Notes under the pieces: model-generated
Seen by the model: only the letters and a program-made list of their open reading frames with translations
The model's database searches: none
Told to the model about the DNA's origin: nothing
Position numbers and translations under genes: made by a program
Shown here: piece by piece, positions 7,387 through 14,990 of the stretch
Layout: each line of letters begins with the position of its first letter
Position numbering within the stretch: position 1 is the first letter of the stretch
NCBI RefSeq assembly: GCF_009928425.1
Contig: NZ_JAABNS010000001.1
Location: forward strand, 2,294,001 to 2,358,000
Reading direction: 5' to 3'
Length of the DNA stretch: 64,000 nt
DNA from: Pseudarthrobacter sp. ATCC 49987
GTDB taxonomy: Bacteria > Actinomycetota > Actinomycetes > Actinomycetales > Micrococcaceae

Positions 7387-8721
7387 TCAGGCTGCGGCGA
7401 GGCGCCGCCGGCGGCGGTGCTGCAGCACAAGACCGAGAAAGCACAGCACAACGCCGCCCACCCCCACGGCCACGAATCCGGCTGAGGGGCCGATGCCGTC
7501 GATGAAGACCCCGGCGAGCGGCGCGCCGAGGGCGACGCCTCCGGTCAGTGCCGAACCGTACCAGCCCATCGCCTCGCCGCGGCGGCGCTCGTCCACCAGT
7601 TCGGCGACCTTTTCCGACGCTGCCGACAGCACGGGCGCGCACAGCAGGCCCGGCAGGAGCGAGAGCAGGCTGAGGGTCCAGGTGTCCTGCGCGAAGGCCA
7701 TCGGGATGGTCAGCGCCGACATGCCCAGCAGCAGCAGGATCGGTGAGATGGGCCGGTGCATGGCACCGTAGATCACGCCGCCGACCACAGAGGCCGCGCA
7801 CCAGAACAGGAACACCAGCCCGATTTCGGCCTGGTGCCCGCCGGTCTCGAGGGCGGCCACGATTCCGACGTCGGTGCCGCTGAGGACCATCCCGGCCCCG
7901 GCCGCGACGGCGAAGACCGCGGCCACGGCGGTGGTGAACCAGGCGAAGTTGTGGATGACCTTGTGCCGCAACCCGGACCGCTCCTGGCGCCGGTCCCCGG
8001 CGGCGGCCAGCGTGGCGAACCCGGCGGCGGCCTCCTGCAGGTGGGCCGGGGCAGCGGCGACGAGGGCTGCCTCCGCGGCCTCCTGCTGGCTGGAATCGAA
8101 GGCAGCGCCGGACAATGAATCGGACGTGGCCCCGGACTCCGCGCTGCGGGTCGGCGGGTTGAACCACATCAGGAAGAGCCCGGACACCGAGGTGGCGATG
8201 CCAACGATGGTCAGCCCGAGGACCGAGAACCCGGCGGTCGCGACCAGGGCACCCGCGGCGGGACCAATCATAAAGACCAGTTCGGTGGAGATGGCGTCCA
8301 ACGCAAAGGCCGTGCGGCGCTGCTCCCCCGTGGCGAGGACGCCGAGGGACTGGCGCACCACACTGAAGATCGGCAGGGTCAGCAGGCCGCCGACGAACAC
8401 CAGCGGCAGCAGCAGCTCGTAGGACACGTGCGGCACGATCGACCAAATGATGGTCTCGGAAATGACGGAGGGAATGAGGGCCCGGCGCAGGCCCACGGTG
8501 TCGACGCGCCGGCCGCGCCAGGGGGCGCCGACGGCAATGCCGATGGTCATCACGGCGGCCGCGGCCCCGGCCGCCGCGTAGCCCTGGCCGAGGGTCAGGA
8601 CGATGTGCAGGGTCAGCAGGACCCCGGCCGCGGAGTGCGGTATGCGGGCAACCATCCCGACCAGCAGGAGCCGCCGGATCGGCCGAACGGCCAGCAGCTC
8701 CCGGTAAAGCGCGAAGTTCAC
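7387..8721 (-). CDS. MFS transporter
   Basis: A 444-residue membrane protein of the major facilitator superfamily with about 12 hydrophobic segments and a long cytoplasmic middle loop (about residues 205-255, Ala/Glu/Gln-rich). Substrate unknown; the closest type by appearance is a drug or metabolite exporter. GTG start at 8721 is preferred because AAAAGGAAG sits 7 bases upstream; the open frame extends to 8760 without a site. The loop lies between the N- and C-terminal halves as in most MFS proteins but is longer than usual. It follows the SseB gene on the same strand, 61 bases apart. Confidence 0.82.
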   Translation of the reverse strand: MNFALYRELLAVRPIRRLLLVGMVARIPHSAAGVLLTLHIVLTLGQGYAAAGAAAAVMTIGIAVGAPWRGRRVDTVGLRRALIPSVISETIIWSIVPHVSYELLLPLVFVGGLLTLPIFSVVRQSLGVLATGEQRRTAFALDAISTELVFMIGPAAGALVATAGFSVLGLTIVGIATSVSGLFLMWFNPPTRSAESGATSDSLSGAAFDSSQQEAAEAALVAAAPAHLQEAAAGFATLAAAGDRRQERSGLRHKVIHNFAWFTTAVAAVFAVAAGAGMVLSGTDVGIVAALETGGHQAEIGLVFLFWCAASVVGGVIYGAMHRPISPILLLLGMSALTIPMAFAQDTWTLSLLSLLPGLLCAPVLSAASEKVAELVDERRRGEAMGWYGSALTGGVALGAPLAGVFIDGIGPSAGFVAVGVGGVVLCFLGLVLQHRRRRRLAAA

Positions 8722-8782
8722 GAAACTACTTCCTTTTGGTACTGCCCCCGGCAGCACCATGGTCTCCCCGGCTGGCCGTCAG

Positions 8783-9682
8783 CTACTGTGTTGCGCGCTG
8801 CAATTTGACCTCGATGGAGTCAACCCGCTCAGCAAAAACTTCATTCCGTGCCCAGGCGCTGTTGAGGCCGGACACGATGGACTGCACGCCGGCGGCGTCG
8901 AGCCCGTCTTCAAGGTAGAGCAGCACCCGGAGTTCCGGGCCGGAGCCGCCGCCCGGAAGCTGCGTTCCGTCGGCGGCCAGTGCGGCAACTCCACCGCCTG
9001 GATGAATTTCAACACGGCGGACCGCGGGAAAGCCAACCGCGGCTTCGCCGAGGCTCCGGGCGAGGCCCGGATCAGCGTACGACGGAGTCCAGTCCCGCTG
9101 CTGCGCGAGGGCCCACACCGCGGGCCGGCGCACCACGAACGTGACCGCGGAGCCCGGGTCGAGCACCAGCAATTCTGCGCCCTCAGCGACCGCGGAGAGT
9201 GCCGCGCGGGCAGCATAAACGGCCACCGGGCGGGCCTCCGGATGCCAGGCCTTGAGCGAAGCGGCGGAGGTGAACACGGGCAGCGCTGTCCGGCCGTCGG
9301 GGGCCTTGAGCGTCACGAGGGCCATGTCGGCCTGCTTGTCGGCATGCAGGCCGTTGGCGCCTTCGGCTTCTTCGGCGAGAGTGGCGAGGATCGGCACGAA
9401 CACCCGTGCCATGGCCAGTGCTGCCACCACCGCCGCCTCGTCGCCATCGCCGGCGGCGAGGGCAGCAAGTGCCGCGAGGTAACCGGGGTCTGCGGCGCCG
9501 TCGTCGTCCTCGAAATTGTGGATCCTGGCGTCGCCGCCGGACAGGCTGCGGCCCGCCCAGGGCTGGCCTGCAGAGTCCGCCGCCCCGCCGGCGCCGGCGA
9601 GGGCCGCCGCGATGTGCCCGGGCAACGGGCGGGACAGGGCGGGAAGGTCAGCTGTGCGCTCGCCCGCGGGACGGTGTTCCAT
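8783..9682 (-). CDS. SseB family protein
   Basis: A 299-residue cytoplasmic protein with an SseB (enhanced serine sensitivity) domain: VFVPILATLAEE, MALVTLKAPDGRTALPVFTSAASLKAWHPEARPV and ELLVLDPGSAVTFVVRRP are the conserved parts. A second, weaker domain follows (ELRVLLYLEDGLDAAGVQSIVSGL). The molecular function is not established in this family. ATG at 9682 is 13 bases after hisA, so it is probably the last or next-to-last gene of the histidine operon here; an SseB gene at the end of the his cluster is seen in related genera. Confidence 0.85.
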   Translation of the reverse strand: MEHRPAGERTADLPALSRPLPGHIAAALAGAGGAADSAGQPWAGRSLSGGDARIHNFEDDDGAADPGYLAALAALAAGDGDEAAVVAALAMARVFVPILATLAEEAEGANGLHADKQADMALVTLKAPDGRTALPVFTSAASLKAWHPEARPVAVYAARAALSAVAEGAELLVLDPGSAVTFVVRRPAVWALAQQRDWTPSYADPGLARSLGEAAVGFPAVRRVEIHPGGGVAALAADGTQLPGGGSGPELRVLLYLEDGLDAAGVQSIVSGLNSAWARNEVFAERVDSIEVKLQRATQ

Positions 9683-9695
9683 GCTGTGGTCTTAC

Positions 9696-10442
9696 CTAGC
9701 GGCGGCCGGCGACGTCGAGGGCCTGGGGCAGCGTGAAGTTGCCGTTGTAGAGGGCCTTGCCGACGATCGCGCCTTCGACGCCGAGGGGCACGAGGGAGCG
9801 CAGGACTTTGAGGTCATCCAGGCTGGAGATCCCGCCGGAGGCGACGACGGGTTTGCCGGTCTTCTCCACCATCTGGCGCAGCAGTTCGACGTTGGGTCCC
9901 TGGAGGGTGCCGTCCTTGGTGACGTCGGTGACGACGTAGCGCGAGCAGCCGGCCTCTTCGAGGCGTCCGAGGACGTCCCAGAGGTCACCGCCCTCCTTGG
10001 TCCAGCCGCGGCCGGCCAGAGTGGTGCCGCGGACATCCAGCCCGACGGCGATCTTGTCGCCGAAGCGCTCGATCACCCGGGCAGTCCACTCCGGGTTTTC
10101 CAGCGCCGCAGTGCCCAGGTTCACGCGGGCGACGCCCAGGTCGAGGGCTTTCTCGAGCGACTCGTCGTCGCGCAGGCCGCCGGAGAGCTCCACCTTGATG
10201 TCGAGCCGGCCGACCACTTCGCGGAGCAGCCCGGCGTTGGAGCCGCGTCCGAAGGCTGCGTCGAGGTCCACGAGGTGCACCCATTCCGCGCCCTGCTGCT
10301 GCCAGTTGAGCGCGGCTTCCAGCGGGGTGCCATAGCTTGTTTCGCTGCCGGCCTCGCCCTGGACAAGGCGCACGGCCTGGCCGTTGACGACGTCGACGGC
10401 GGGCAGCAGCTCCAGCACGGGCAGCGGGGTTTCGGTGGTCAT
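9696..10442 (-). CDS. hisA: phosphoribosyl isomerase (HisA/PriA)
   Basis: Converts ProFAR to PRFAR in histidine synthesis; in actinobacteria this (beta/alpha)8 enzyme (PriA) often also does the TrpF step of tryptophan synthesis. Visible are [18 protein letters not shown] with the N-terminal catalytic Asp, the first phosphate site [12 protein letters not shown], the second Asp in [16 protein letters not shown], and the second phosphate site [13 protein letters not shown]. 248 residues, normal. Whether it acts on both substrates cannot be decided here; a trpF gene elsewhere in the genome would argue against. Follows the small ORF and hisH on the same strand. Confidence 0.95.
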   Translation of the reverse strand: MTTETPLPVLELLPAVDVVNGQAVRLVQGEAGSETSYGTPLEAALNWQQQGAEWVHLVDLDAAFGRGSNAGLLREVVGRLDIKVELSGGLRDDESLEKALDLGVARVNLGTAALENPEWTARVIERFGDKIAVGLDVRGTTLAGRGWTKEGGDLWDVLGRLEEAGCSRYVVTDVTKDGTLQGPNVELLRQMVEKTGKPVVASGGISSLDDLKVLRSLVPLGVEGAIVGKALYNGNFTLPQALDVAGRR

Positions 10443-10494
10443 CGGGGATCCTCGGCTCTTCAGGGGCGGCTAGTGGTCGGGGTGCTGCGGGGCG

Positions 10495-10653
10495 TCAGGA
10501 GGCCGGCAGCGTCAGGAGGTACGCGGCGAGCAGCGCCATCGCGGCCAGGACGTAGAACACGGCCTGGACCCAGCGCGGGCTCTTCTGCTGGCGGAAGGAC
10601 AGCGCGCCGCCGACCAGCAGGCCGGCGAGCCCCATCAGCACTATGGACCACAT
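10495..10653 (-). CDS. small two-helix membrane protein in the his cluster
   Basis: A 52-residue frame starting with ATG at 10653, immediately after the hisH stop (TAGATG), and ending at 10495. Two hydrophobic segments are clear: residues 3-19 (SIVLMGLAGLLVGGALS) and 32-49 (AVFYVLAAMALLAAYLLT), joined by a short basic loop (RQQKSPRW). No known family is recognised. Its exact fit between hisH and hisA, the direct junction and the clean two-helix pattern make it a likely real gene, too short for many gene finders. It could tie part of the histidine enzymes to the membrane, but that is speculation. Confidence 0.65.
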   Translation of the reverse strand: MWSIVLMGLAGLLVGGALSFRQQKSPRWVQAVFYVLAAMALLAAYLLTLPAS

Positions 10654-11409
10654 CTAGGCGGTCCCGGCTTCCGTGGCCGCGGCTTCCTCGGTCCCGGAAC
10701 GACCCCGCAGGCCATCGACCCAGTTGCGCAACAGGCGCGCACCGGCGTCGCCGGATTTTTCGGGGTGGAACTGGGTGGCGCACAGGGGGCCGTTTTCCAC
10801 GGCCGCGATGAACGGGGCGCCGTGCTCGGACCAGGTGACGAGCGGCGCTGCCATCCGGGGCTGGATCACGTCGAAGTCCCACTTCTGGACGCCGTAGGAG
10901 TGCACGAAGTAGAAGCGCTCGTTTTCGACACCGGCGAAGAGCCTGGAGCCCTCCGGAACGGACACGGTGTTCCAGCCCATGTGCGGCACGACGTCGGCGG
11001 GGAGGAGCTCGACCTTGCCGGGCCACTCCCCCATGCCTTCGGCTTCGGTGCCGTGCTCGACGCCGGCTTCGAAGAGGACCTGGAGGCCCACGCAGATGGC
11101 CAGCACGGGCCGGCCGCCGGCGACGCGCCGTCCGATCATGCGGACGGCGTCGACGGCCTTGAGTTCCCGCATCACCGTTTCGAACGCACCGACGCCGGGG
11201 ACCACGAGGCCGTCGGCGTTGAGCACGTCCTCGGGCCTGGAGCTGAGGATGACCTCGGCGCCGGCGCGTTCGAGGGCGCGGACGGCGGAACGGACGTTGC
11301 CGGAGCCGTAGTCCAGGACCGTGACGGTGGGCTTGCCCTCGGGCGAGGCCGGCTTCCTGCCGGCGTCCGGGTTAATGATGGCGCCGTCCCGCAGCACCTT
11401 GCCGGTCAC
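10654..11409 (-). CDS. hisH: imidazole glycerol phosphate synthase subunit HisH
   Basis: Glutaminase subunit that feeds ammonia to HisF in histidine synthesis. The class I amidotransferase triad is present: Cys in [13 protein letters not shown], then His and Glu in [10 protein letters not shown]. Other typical pieces are [14 protein letters not shown] at the N-terminal core and [12 protein letters not shown] start at 11409 overlaps the hisB stop by 4 bases, which implies translational coupling; about 25 residues precede the core, longer than most HisH, so a later start is possible. hisF is not in this window. Confidence 0.94.
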   Translation of the reverse strand: MTGKVLRDGAIINPDAGRKPASPEGKPTVTVLDYGSGNVRSAVRALERAGAEVILSSRPEDVLNADGLVVPGVGAFETVMRELKAVDAVRMIGRRVAGGRPVLAICVGLQVLFEAGVEHGTEAEGMGEWPGKVELLPADVVPHMGWNTVSVPEGSRLFAGVENERFYFVHSYGVQKWDFDVIQPRMAAPLVTWSEHGAPFIAAVENGPLCATQFHPEKSGDAGARLLRNWVDGLRGRSGTEEAAATEAGTA

Positions 11410-12032
11410 AAGGCACCCTTGGTCGACGGGATGCCCTTGACGCGGGGATCCGGCTCGACGGCTGCGCGCAGGGCGCGCGCGAAGGCTTTGAACTGGGCCT
11501 CGACGATGTGGTGCGGATCCCGGCCTGCGGTGACATTCATGTGCAGGCAGATTCCGGCGTGCAGGGTGATGGCCTCGAAGACGTGGCGGGTCAGGGAACC
11601 GGTGAAGTGTCCGCCGATCAGGTGGTACTCCTGGCCGGCGGGCTCGCCGCCGTGCACGAGGTACGGGCGTCCGGAGACGTCGACGACGGCGTGCGCGAGG
11701 GCCTCGTCGAGGGGGACCGTGGCTTCGCCGAACCGGCGGATCCCTGCCTTGTTCCCGAGTGCCGTGCGCAGGACCTCGCCGAAGGTAATGGCAACGTCCT
11801 CGACCGTGTGGTGGACGTCAATGTGCGTGTCGCCGGTGGCCTTGACCGTCATGTCGATCAGGGAGTGCTTGCTCAGCGCCGTCAGCATGTGGTCGTAGAA
11901 CGGGACCGAAGTGCTGATGTCCGAGACGCCGGTGCCGTCCAGGTTGATCTCGACCAGCACGGAGGATTCGCTGGTGGTCCGTTCCATGCGTGCGGTCCGG
12001 CCCTCGGCAGCGGTTGATCCGGTGTTGCTCAT
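11406..12032 (-). CDS. hisB: imidazoleglycerol-phosphate dehydratase
   Basis: Removes water from imidazole glycerol phosphate in histidine synthesis; Mn-dependent. The 208-residue monofunctional form carries the metal-binding signatures [15 protein letters not shown] and [19 protein letters not shown], plus [15 protein letters not shown] at the N-terminal half. ATG at 12032 follows AAAGGAC. The short N-terminus [19 protein letters not shown] is standard. Operon order hisC-hisB-hisH. Confidence 0.96.
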   Translation of the reverse strand: MSNTGSTAAEGRTARMERTTSESSVLVEINLDGTGVSDISTSVPFYDHMLTALSKHSLIDMTVKATGDTHIDVHHTVEDVAITFGEVLRTALGNKAGIRRFGEATVPLDEALAHAVVDVSGRPYLVHGGEPAGQEYHLIGGHFTGSLTRHVFEAITLHAGICLHMNVTAGRDPHHIVEAQFKAFARALRAAVEPDPRVKGIPSTKGAL

Positions 12033-12097
12033 GTGCGTGTCCTTTGGATGACGACGGTGCCCGGCGAACAGGGCAGTGTGGATGTCCGGTGTTAAGT

Positions 12098-13216
12098 CTA
12101 GGCGGGCTGCGCTGCGCGGCCGGCCAGGATCCGCTCGAGGGCTTCGAGGAAGGCTGTGGTTTCCGTCTCAGTCCCGGCCGTGACGCGCAGGTGCCCGGGA
12201 ATGCCAACGTCCCGAATGAGCACGCCGGCGTCGAGCAGCCCCTGCCAGACCTCGTGCGGGTTGTCGAGGCCGCCGAAGAAGACGTAGTTCGAATCGGAAG
12301 CAGCCGGTTTGAGGCCCATCCGCTGCAGTTCGGACACGATCCTGTCCCGCTGGCGCTTGATGTCCTCAACGTCCGCCATCAGTGCGACCCGGTGGTGCAG
12401 GGCGGCCAGGGCTGCCGCCTGGGTGATGGCCGAGAGGTGGTACGGGAGCCGGACCAGGCGCAGCGCGTCAGTGACCTCGGGCGCCGCGGCCATGTAGCCG
12501 ACACGGGCACCGGCAAGGGCGAATGCCTTGCTCATGGTGCGCGAGATGATCAGCCGTTCCCGGCCGGGCAGAAGCGTGAGGGCGCTGGGCGTGCCGTCGT
12601 GGGCGAACTCGTGGTAGGCCTCGTCGACGATCACGATGGTCTGGCTGGCTTCGCCGGCCTCGTACACGGCCTCCACGACGTCGAGCCTCAGGCCCGTGCC
12701 GGTGGGGTTGTTCGGGGAGCACAGGAAGACGATGTTGGGCTGGAGTTCGTGGACCTGGCGGGCGGCCGATTCGGCGCTCAGTCCGTAGTCGTCGGCGCGG
12801 AGGCCGACGATGTATCCGGTGTCCGTGCCGGCGGCCAGCAGCGGGTACATGGAGTACGTGGGAGGGAACCCAAGGGCGGTGCGTCCCGGGCCTCCGAAGG
12901 CCTGGAGGATCTGCTGGAGTACCTCGTTGGAGCCGTTCGCGGCCCAGATGTTATCGGCGCCCAGTCCGTGACCCAGGTACTCCGCCAGGGCTTCGCGCAG
13001 CTCGGTGAATTCGCGGTCCGGATACCGGTTCAGGCCTGCGGCGGCGATCGTGACGGCCTCGGAGATGGCAGCCCGCACATCGGCCGGGACACCATGGGTG
13101 TTCTCGTTGACGTTGAGCAGGATGGGGACCTCCAGCTGCGGCGCGCCGTAGGGCGTCAGGCCGCGCAGATTGGTCCGGAGGGGAAGTCGGTTCAGGCGCT
13201 CTAACTGGTCAGTCAC
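12098..13216 (-). CDS. hisC: histidinol-phosphate aminotransferase
   Basis: PLP enzyme that transfers an amino group from glutamate to imidazole acetol phosphate. The family signatures are visible in order: [50 protein letters not shown] and the PLP lysine in [17 protein letters not shown]. 372 residues, normal. The GTG start at 13216 has no clear ribosome site; a TAAACT -10-like hexamer (13223-13228, minus strand) lies 6 bases upstream, consistent with a leaderless mRNA. First gene of the his cluster in this window; hisD is not here. Confidence 0.95.
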   Translation of the reverse strand: MTDQLERLNRLPLRTNLRGLTPYGAPQLEVPILLNVNENTHGVPADVRAAISEAVTIAAAGLNRYPDREFTELREALAEYLGHGLGADNIWAANGSNEVLQQILQAFGGPGRTALGFPPTYSMYPLLAAGTDTGYIVGLRADDYGLSAESAARQVHELQPNIVFLCSPNNPTGTGLRLDVVEAVYEAGEASQTIVIVDEAYHEFAHDGTPSALTLLPGRERLIISRTMSKAFALAGARVGYMAAAPEVTDALRLVRLPYHLSAITQAAALAALHHRVALMADVEDIKRQRDRIVSELQRMGLKPAASDSNYVFFGGLDNPHEVWQGLLDAGVLIRDVGIPGHLRVTAGTETETTAFLEALERILAGRAAQPA

Positions 13217-13294
13217 CTCACTAGTTTAAGTGAGATCGCCGCAGGCCCCGAAACTGTGACGCCCCGCAGGGCCCGGCCGACGGGGTCGAACGCG

Positions 13295-13804
13295 CTACTT
13301 GGACGGGATGAAGAGGGCCTGGCCCGGCACGACGCGGGCGGCGTCGAGGTTGTTCAGCTGGATGATATCGGTCACGACATCGCGGGGATCGCGCTCCGGC
13401 GCCACGGCTTCGGCGATGGCCCAGAGTGACTCGCCCGGCTGCACCGTCACGGTGACCGTGGGTGTCAGTGACAGCTCGGAGGCGGATTCCGCCGCCTTGG
13501 CGGGCGCGTTAAGGAAGCCGCTGAAGGACAGGATGAGGGCGGCCAGCAGGATTAGCGGCACGCCGATGAAGACGAAGCGTCCCCGCCGGGTGAGCTTGAG
13601 CGGTGCCTGCCGCACCCGCAGTGCGGGCGTTGCGGGATTGTGCCGGCTAATGGAGCTGTCCCGGCTGATGGAGCTGTCCCGGCTGATGGAGCTGTCCTGG
13701 TTGGCCGGGGCATACCCGCCGACGGATGCACCGCCGTCGGGCCGGCCGTAGTTGCCGAATGCGTCGCGGCCGAAAGTGTCGTGAAACGCGCTTGATGCTG
13801 ACAT
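13295..13804 (-). CDS. LysM membrane protein divergent from lexA; probable SOS division inhibitor (YneA/ChiZ/DivS-like)
   Basis: A 169-residue protein with a cytoplasmic N-terminus, one membrane segment (about 77-96, FVFIGVPLILLAALILSFSG) and a C-terminal LysM domain (about 118-168: QPGESLWAIAEAVAPERDP... VPGQALFIPSK). Short proteins with this layout next to and divergent from lexA are known LexA-controlled division blockers: YneA in Bacillus, Rv2719c/ChiZ in Mycobacterium, DivS in Corynebacterium. ATG at 13804 follows GGAGGG at 8 bases; a longer frame upstream has no support. Residues 37-54 are three copies of DSSISR. A LexA box lies at 13940-13955. The inhibitor role is inferred from layout and position, not from close sequence identity. 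Confidence 0.85.
   Translation of the reverse strand: MSASSAFHDTFGRDAFGNYGRPDGGASVGGYAPANQDSSISRDSSISRDSSISRHNPATPALRVRQAPLKLTRRGRFVFIGVPLILLAALILSFSGFLNAPAKAAESASELSLTPTVTVTVQPGESLWAIAEAVAPERDPRDVVTDIIQLNNLDAARVVPGQALFIPSK
13645..13698. repeat. three 18-base tandem repeats inside the LysM gene
   Basis: Units at 13645-13662, 13663-13680 and 13681-13698, differing at one or two bases, encode DSSISR three times. It is in frame and lies in the cytoplasmic part of the protein, so copy number could vary without breaking it. Confidence 0.85.
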
Positions 13805-13939
13805 GAACTGAGCCCTCCTGGACCATACTGTGCCGCCCGGCGTACTCCACGTACTTGCCGCCAACCGGCCTAACCTTCGAACAAAGAACCGAACGTCGCG
13901 CTGTGCCCGAGCAGTGCCCACCCTCAAACAGAGAATGAC

Positions 13940-13955
13940 TAGAACACATATTCGA
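13940..13955. promoter_or_regulatory. LexA box (LysM-gene side)
   Basis: TAGAACACATATTCGA matches the actinobacterial/Bacillus-type SOS box TCGAAC-N4-GTTCGA with one mismatch in each half. It lies 136 bases upstream of the LysM gene start and 52 bases from the second box. Confidence 0.75.
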
Positions 13956-13982
13956 ACCTTGCTTGTTCTGTTTTAGCACTTA

Positions 13983-14022
13983 TTGACGAACATTGTCGAG
14001 ACTCGCTAGAACAAATGTTTGA
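13983..14022 (+). promoter_or_regulatory. lexA promoter with LexA box over the -10
   Basis: -35 TTGACG (13983-13988), 18-base spacer, -10 TAGAAC (14007-14012). The LexA box TAGAACAAATGTTTGA (14007-14022) covers the -10, so LexA binding would block its own transcription. Confidence 0.75.
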
Positions 14023-14162
14023 AAAAGCGGTGTGGCTGGCCTACGTTTGAGTCAAAGAACAACCACTTCTGCAGTTGATCAGCAGGGTCTGACATTTCAG
14101 GCCGGAAGTTCCCGGCAGCCGCAGCCACGGCGGCCGGGCGGAACGGAAAGGCGTTGGCGAAC

Positions 14163-14912
14163 ATGGCAGCACAAGCCACTGGCGGCAGGGCCACCCAGCG
14201 AAGCCCGCAGGCAGCCCGGCCCCCCAAGAGCCTCACCGTCCGGCAAAAGAAGATCCTGGAAACCATCCAGCGCTCGGTCACCGACAACGGCTATCCGCCG
14301 TCCATGCGCGAGATCGGCGACACCGTGGGACTGGCCAGCCTGTCCAGCGTCACCCACCAGCTCTCACAGCTGGAAAAACTTGGCTACCTGCGGCGCGATC
14401 CCAAACGCCCCCGGGCCATGGAAGTGCTGATGCCGTTGACCCTCGATGAGGGAACCACAAAGATTTCCGGGGCCGCGAAGTCCGGCGGGCTGCGCACAGT
14501 GGGCGGCTTGTCCGTGTCCGAGCTGGCCAGCGCCACCGACACCGCCATGGTGCCGCTGGTGGGCCGCATCGCCGCCGGCGGGCCGATCCTGGCCGACCAG
14601 GTCGTGGAGGACGTCATGCCCCTGCCCCGCCAGCTGGTGGGCCACGGGGAGCTCTTTATGCTCAAGGTCGCGGGAGATTCCATGATCGACGCGGCCATCT
14701 GCGACGGCGACTGGGTGGTTGTGCGCCAGCAGGGCGACGCCGTCAACGGCGATATTGTCGCCGCATTGCTGGACGACGAGGCAACAGTCAAGACGTTCCG
14801 CCAGCGCGACGGCCACACCTGGCTGCTCCCGCAGAACACCCAGTACGAGCCCATCCTCGGCGATCACGCCGTGATCATGGGCAAAGTCGTCTCGGTGCTT
14901 CGCTCGCTCTAG
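14163..14912 (+). CDS. lexA: LexA repressor, SOS regulator
   Basis: Represses DNA-damage genes and cleaves itself when RecA filaments form. The 249-residue product has an N-terminal winged helix ([16 protein letters not shown]... [31 protein letters not shown]) and a C-terminal S24 peptidase domain. The cleavage bond A138-G139 (RIAAGG), Ser173 (GDSMIDAAI) and Lys210 (EATVKTFRQ) are all present, so it should be self-cleaving. ATG at 14163 is preferred over the upstream in-frame TTG at 14154 because relatives begin here. Two LexA boxes lie between it and the divergent LysM gene. Confidence 0.97.
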   Translation: MAAQATGGRATQRSPQAARPPKSLTVRQKKILETIQRSVTDNGYPPSMREIGDTVGLASLSSVTHQLSQLEKLGYLRRDPKRPRAMEVLMPLTLDEGTTKISGAAKSGGLRTVGGLSVSELASATDTAMVPLVGRIAAGGPILADQVVEDVMPLPRQLVGHGELFMLKVAGDSMIDAAICDGDWVVVRQQGDAVNGDIVAALLDDEATVKTFRQRDGHTWLLPQNTQYEPILGDHAVIMGKVVSVLRSL

Positions 14913-14990
14913 GACCGGTCAGCACCAGCACCGCAGCACTGGCAGCGGCCCGCGCGTCCGTCCGGGCCCCGGCCCCGCCCCTGGCCGCCG

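Noticed and set aside
13877..13895. Additional LexA-like half sites (TCGAAC and CCGAAC) near the LysM gene
   Set aside because: Half sites point the same way and do not form the N4 palindrome.
14913..14990. GC-rich segment after lexA as terminator
   Set aside because: No stable stem with T-run could be drawn.
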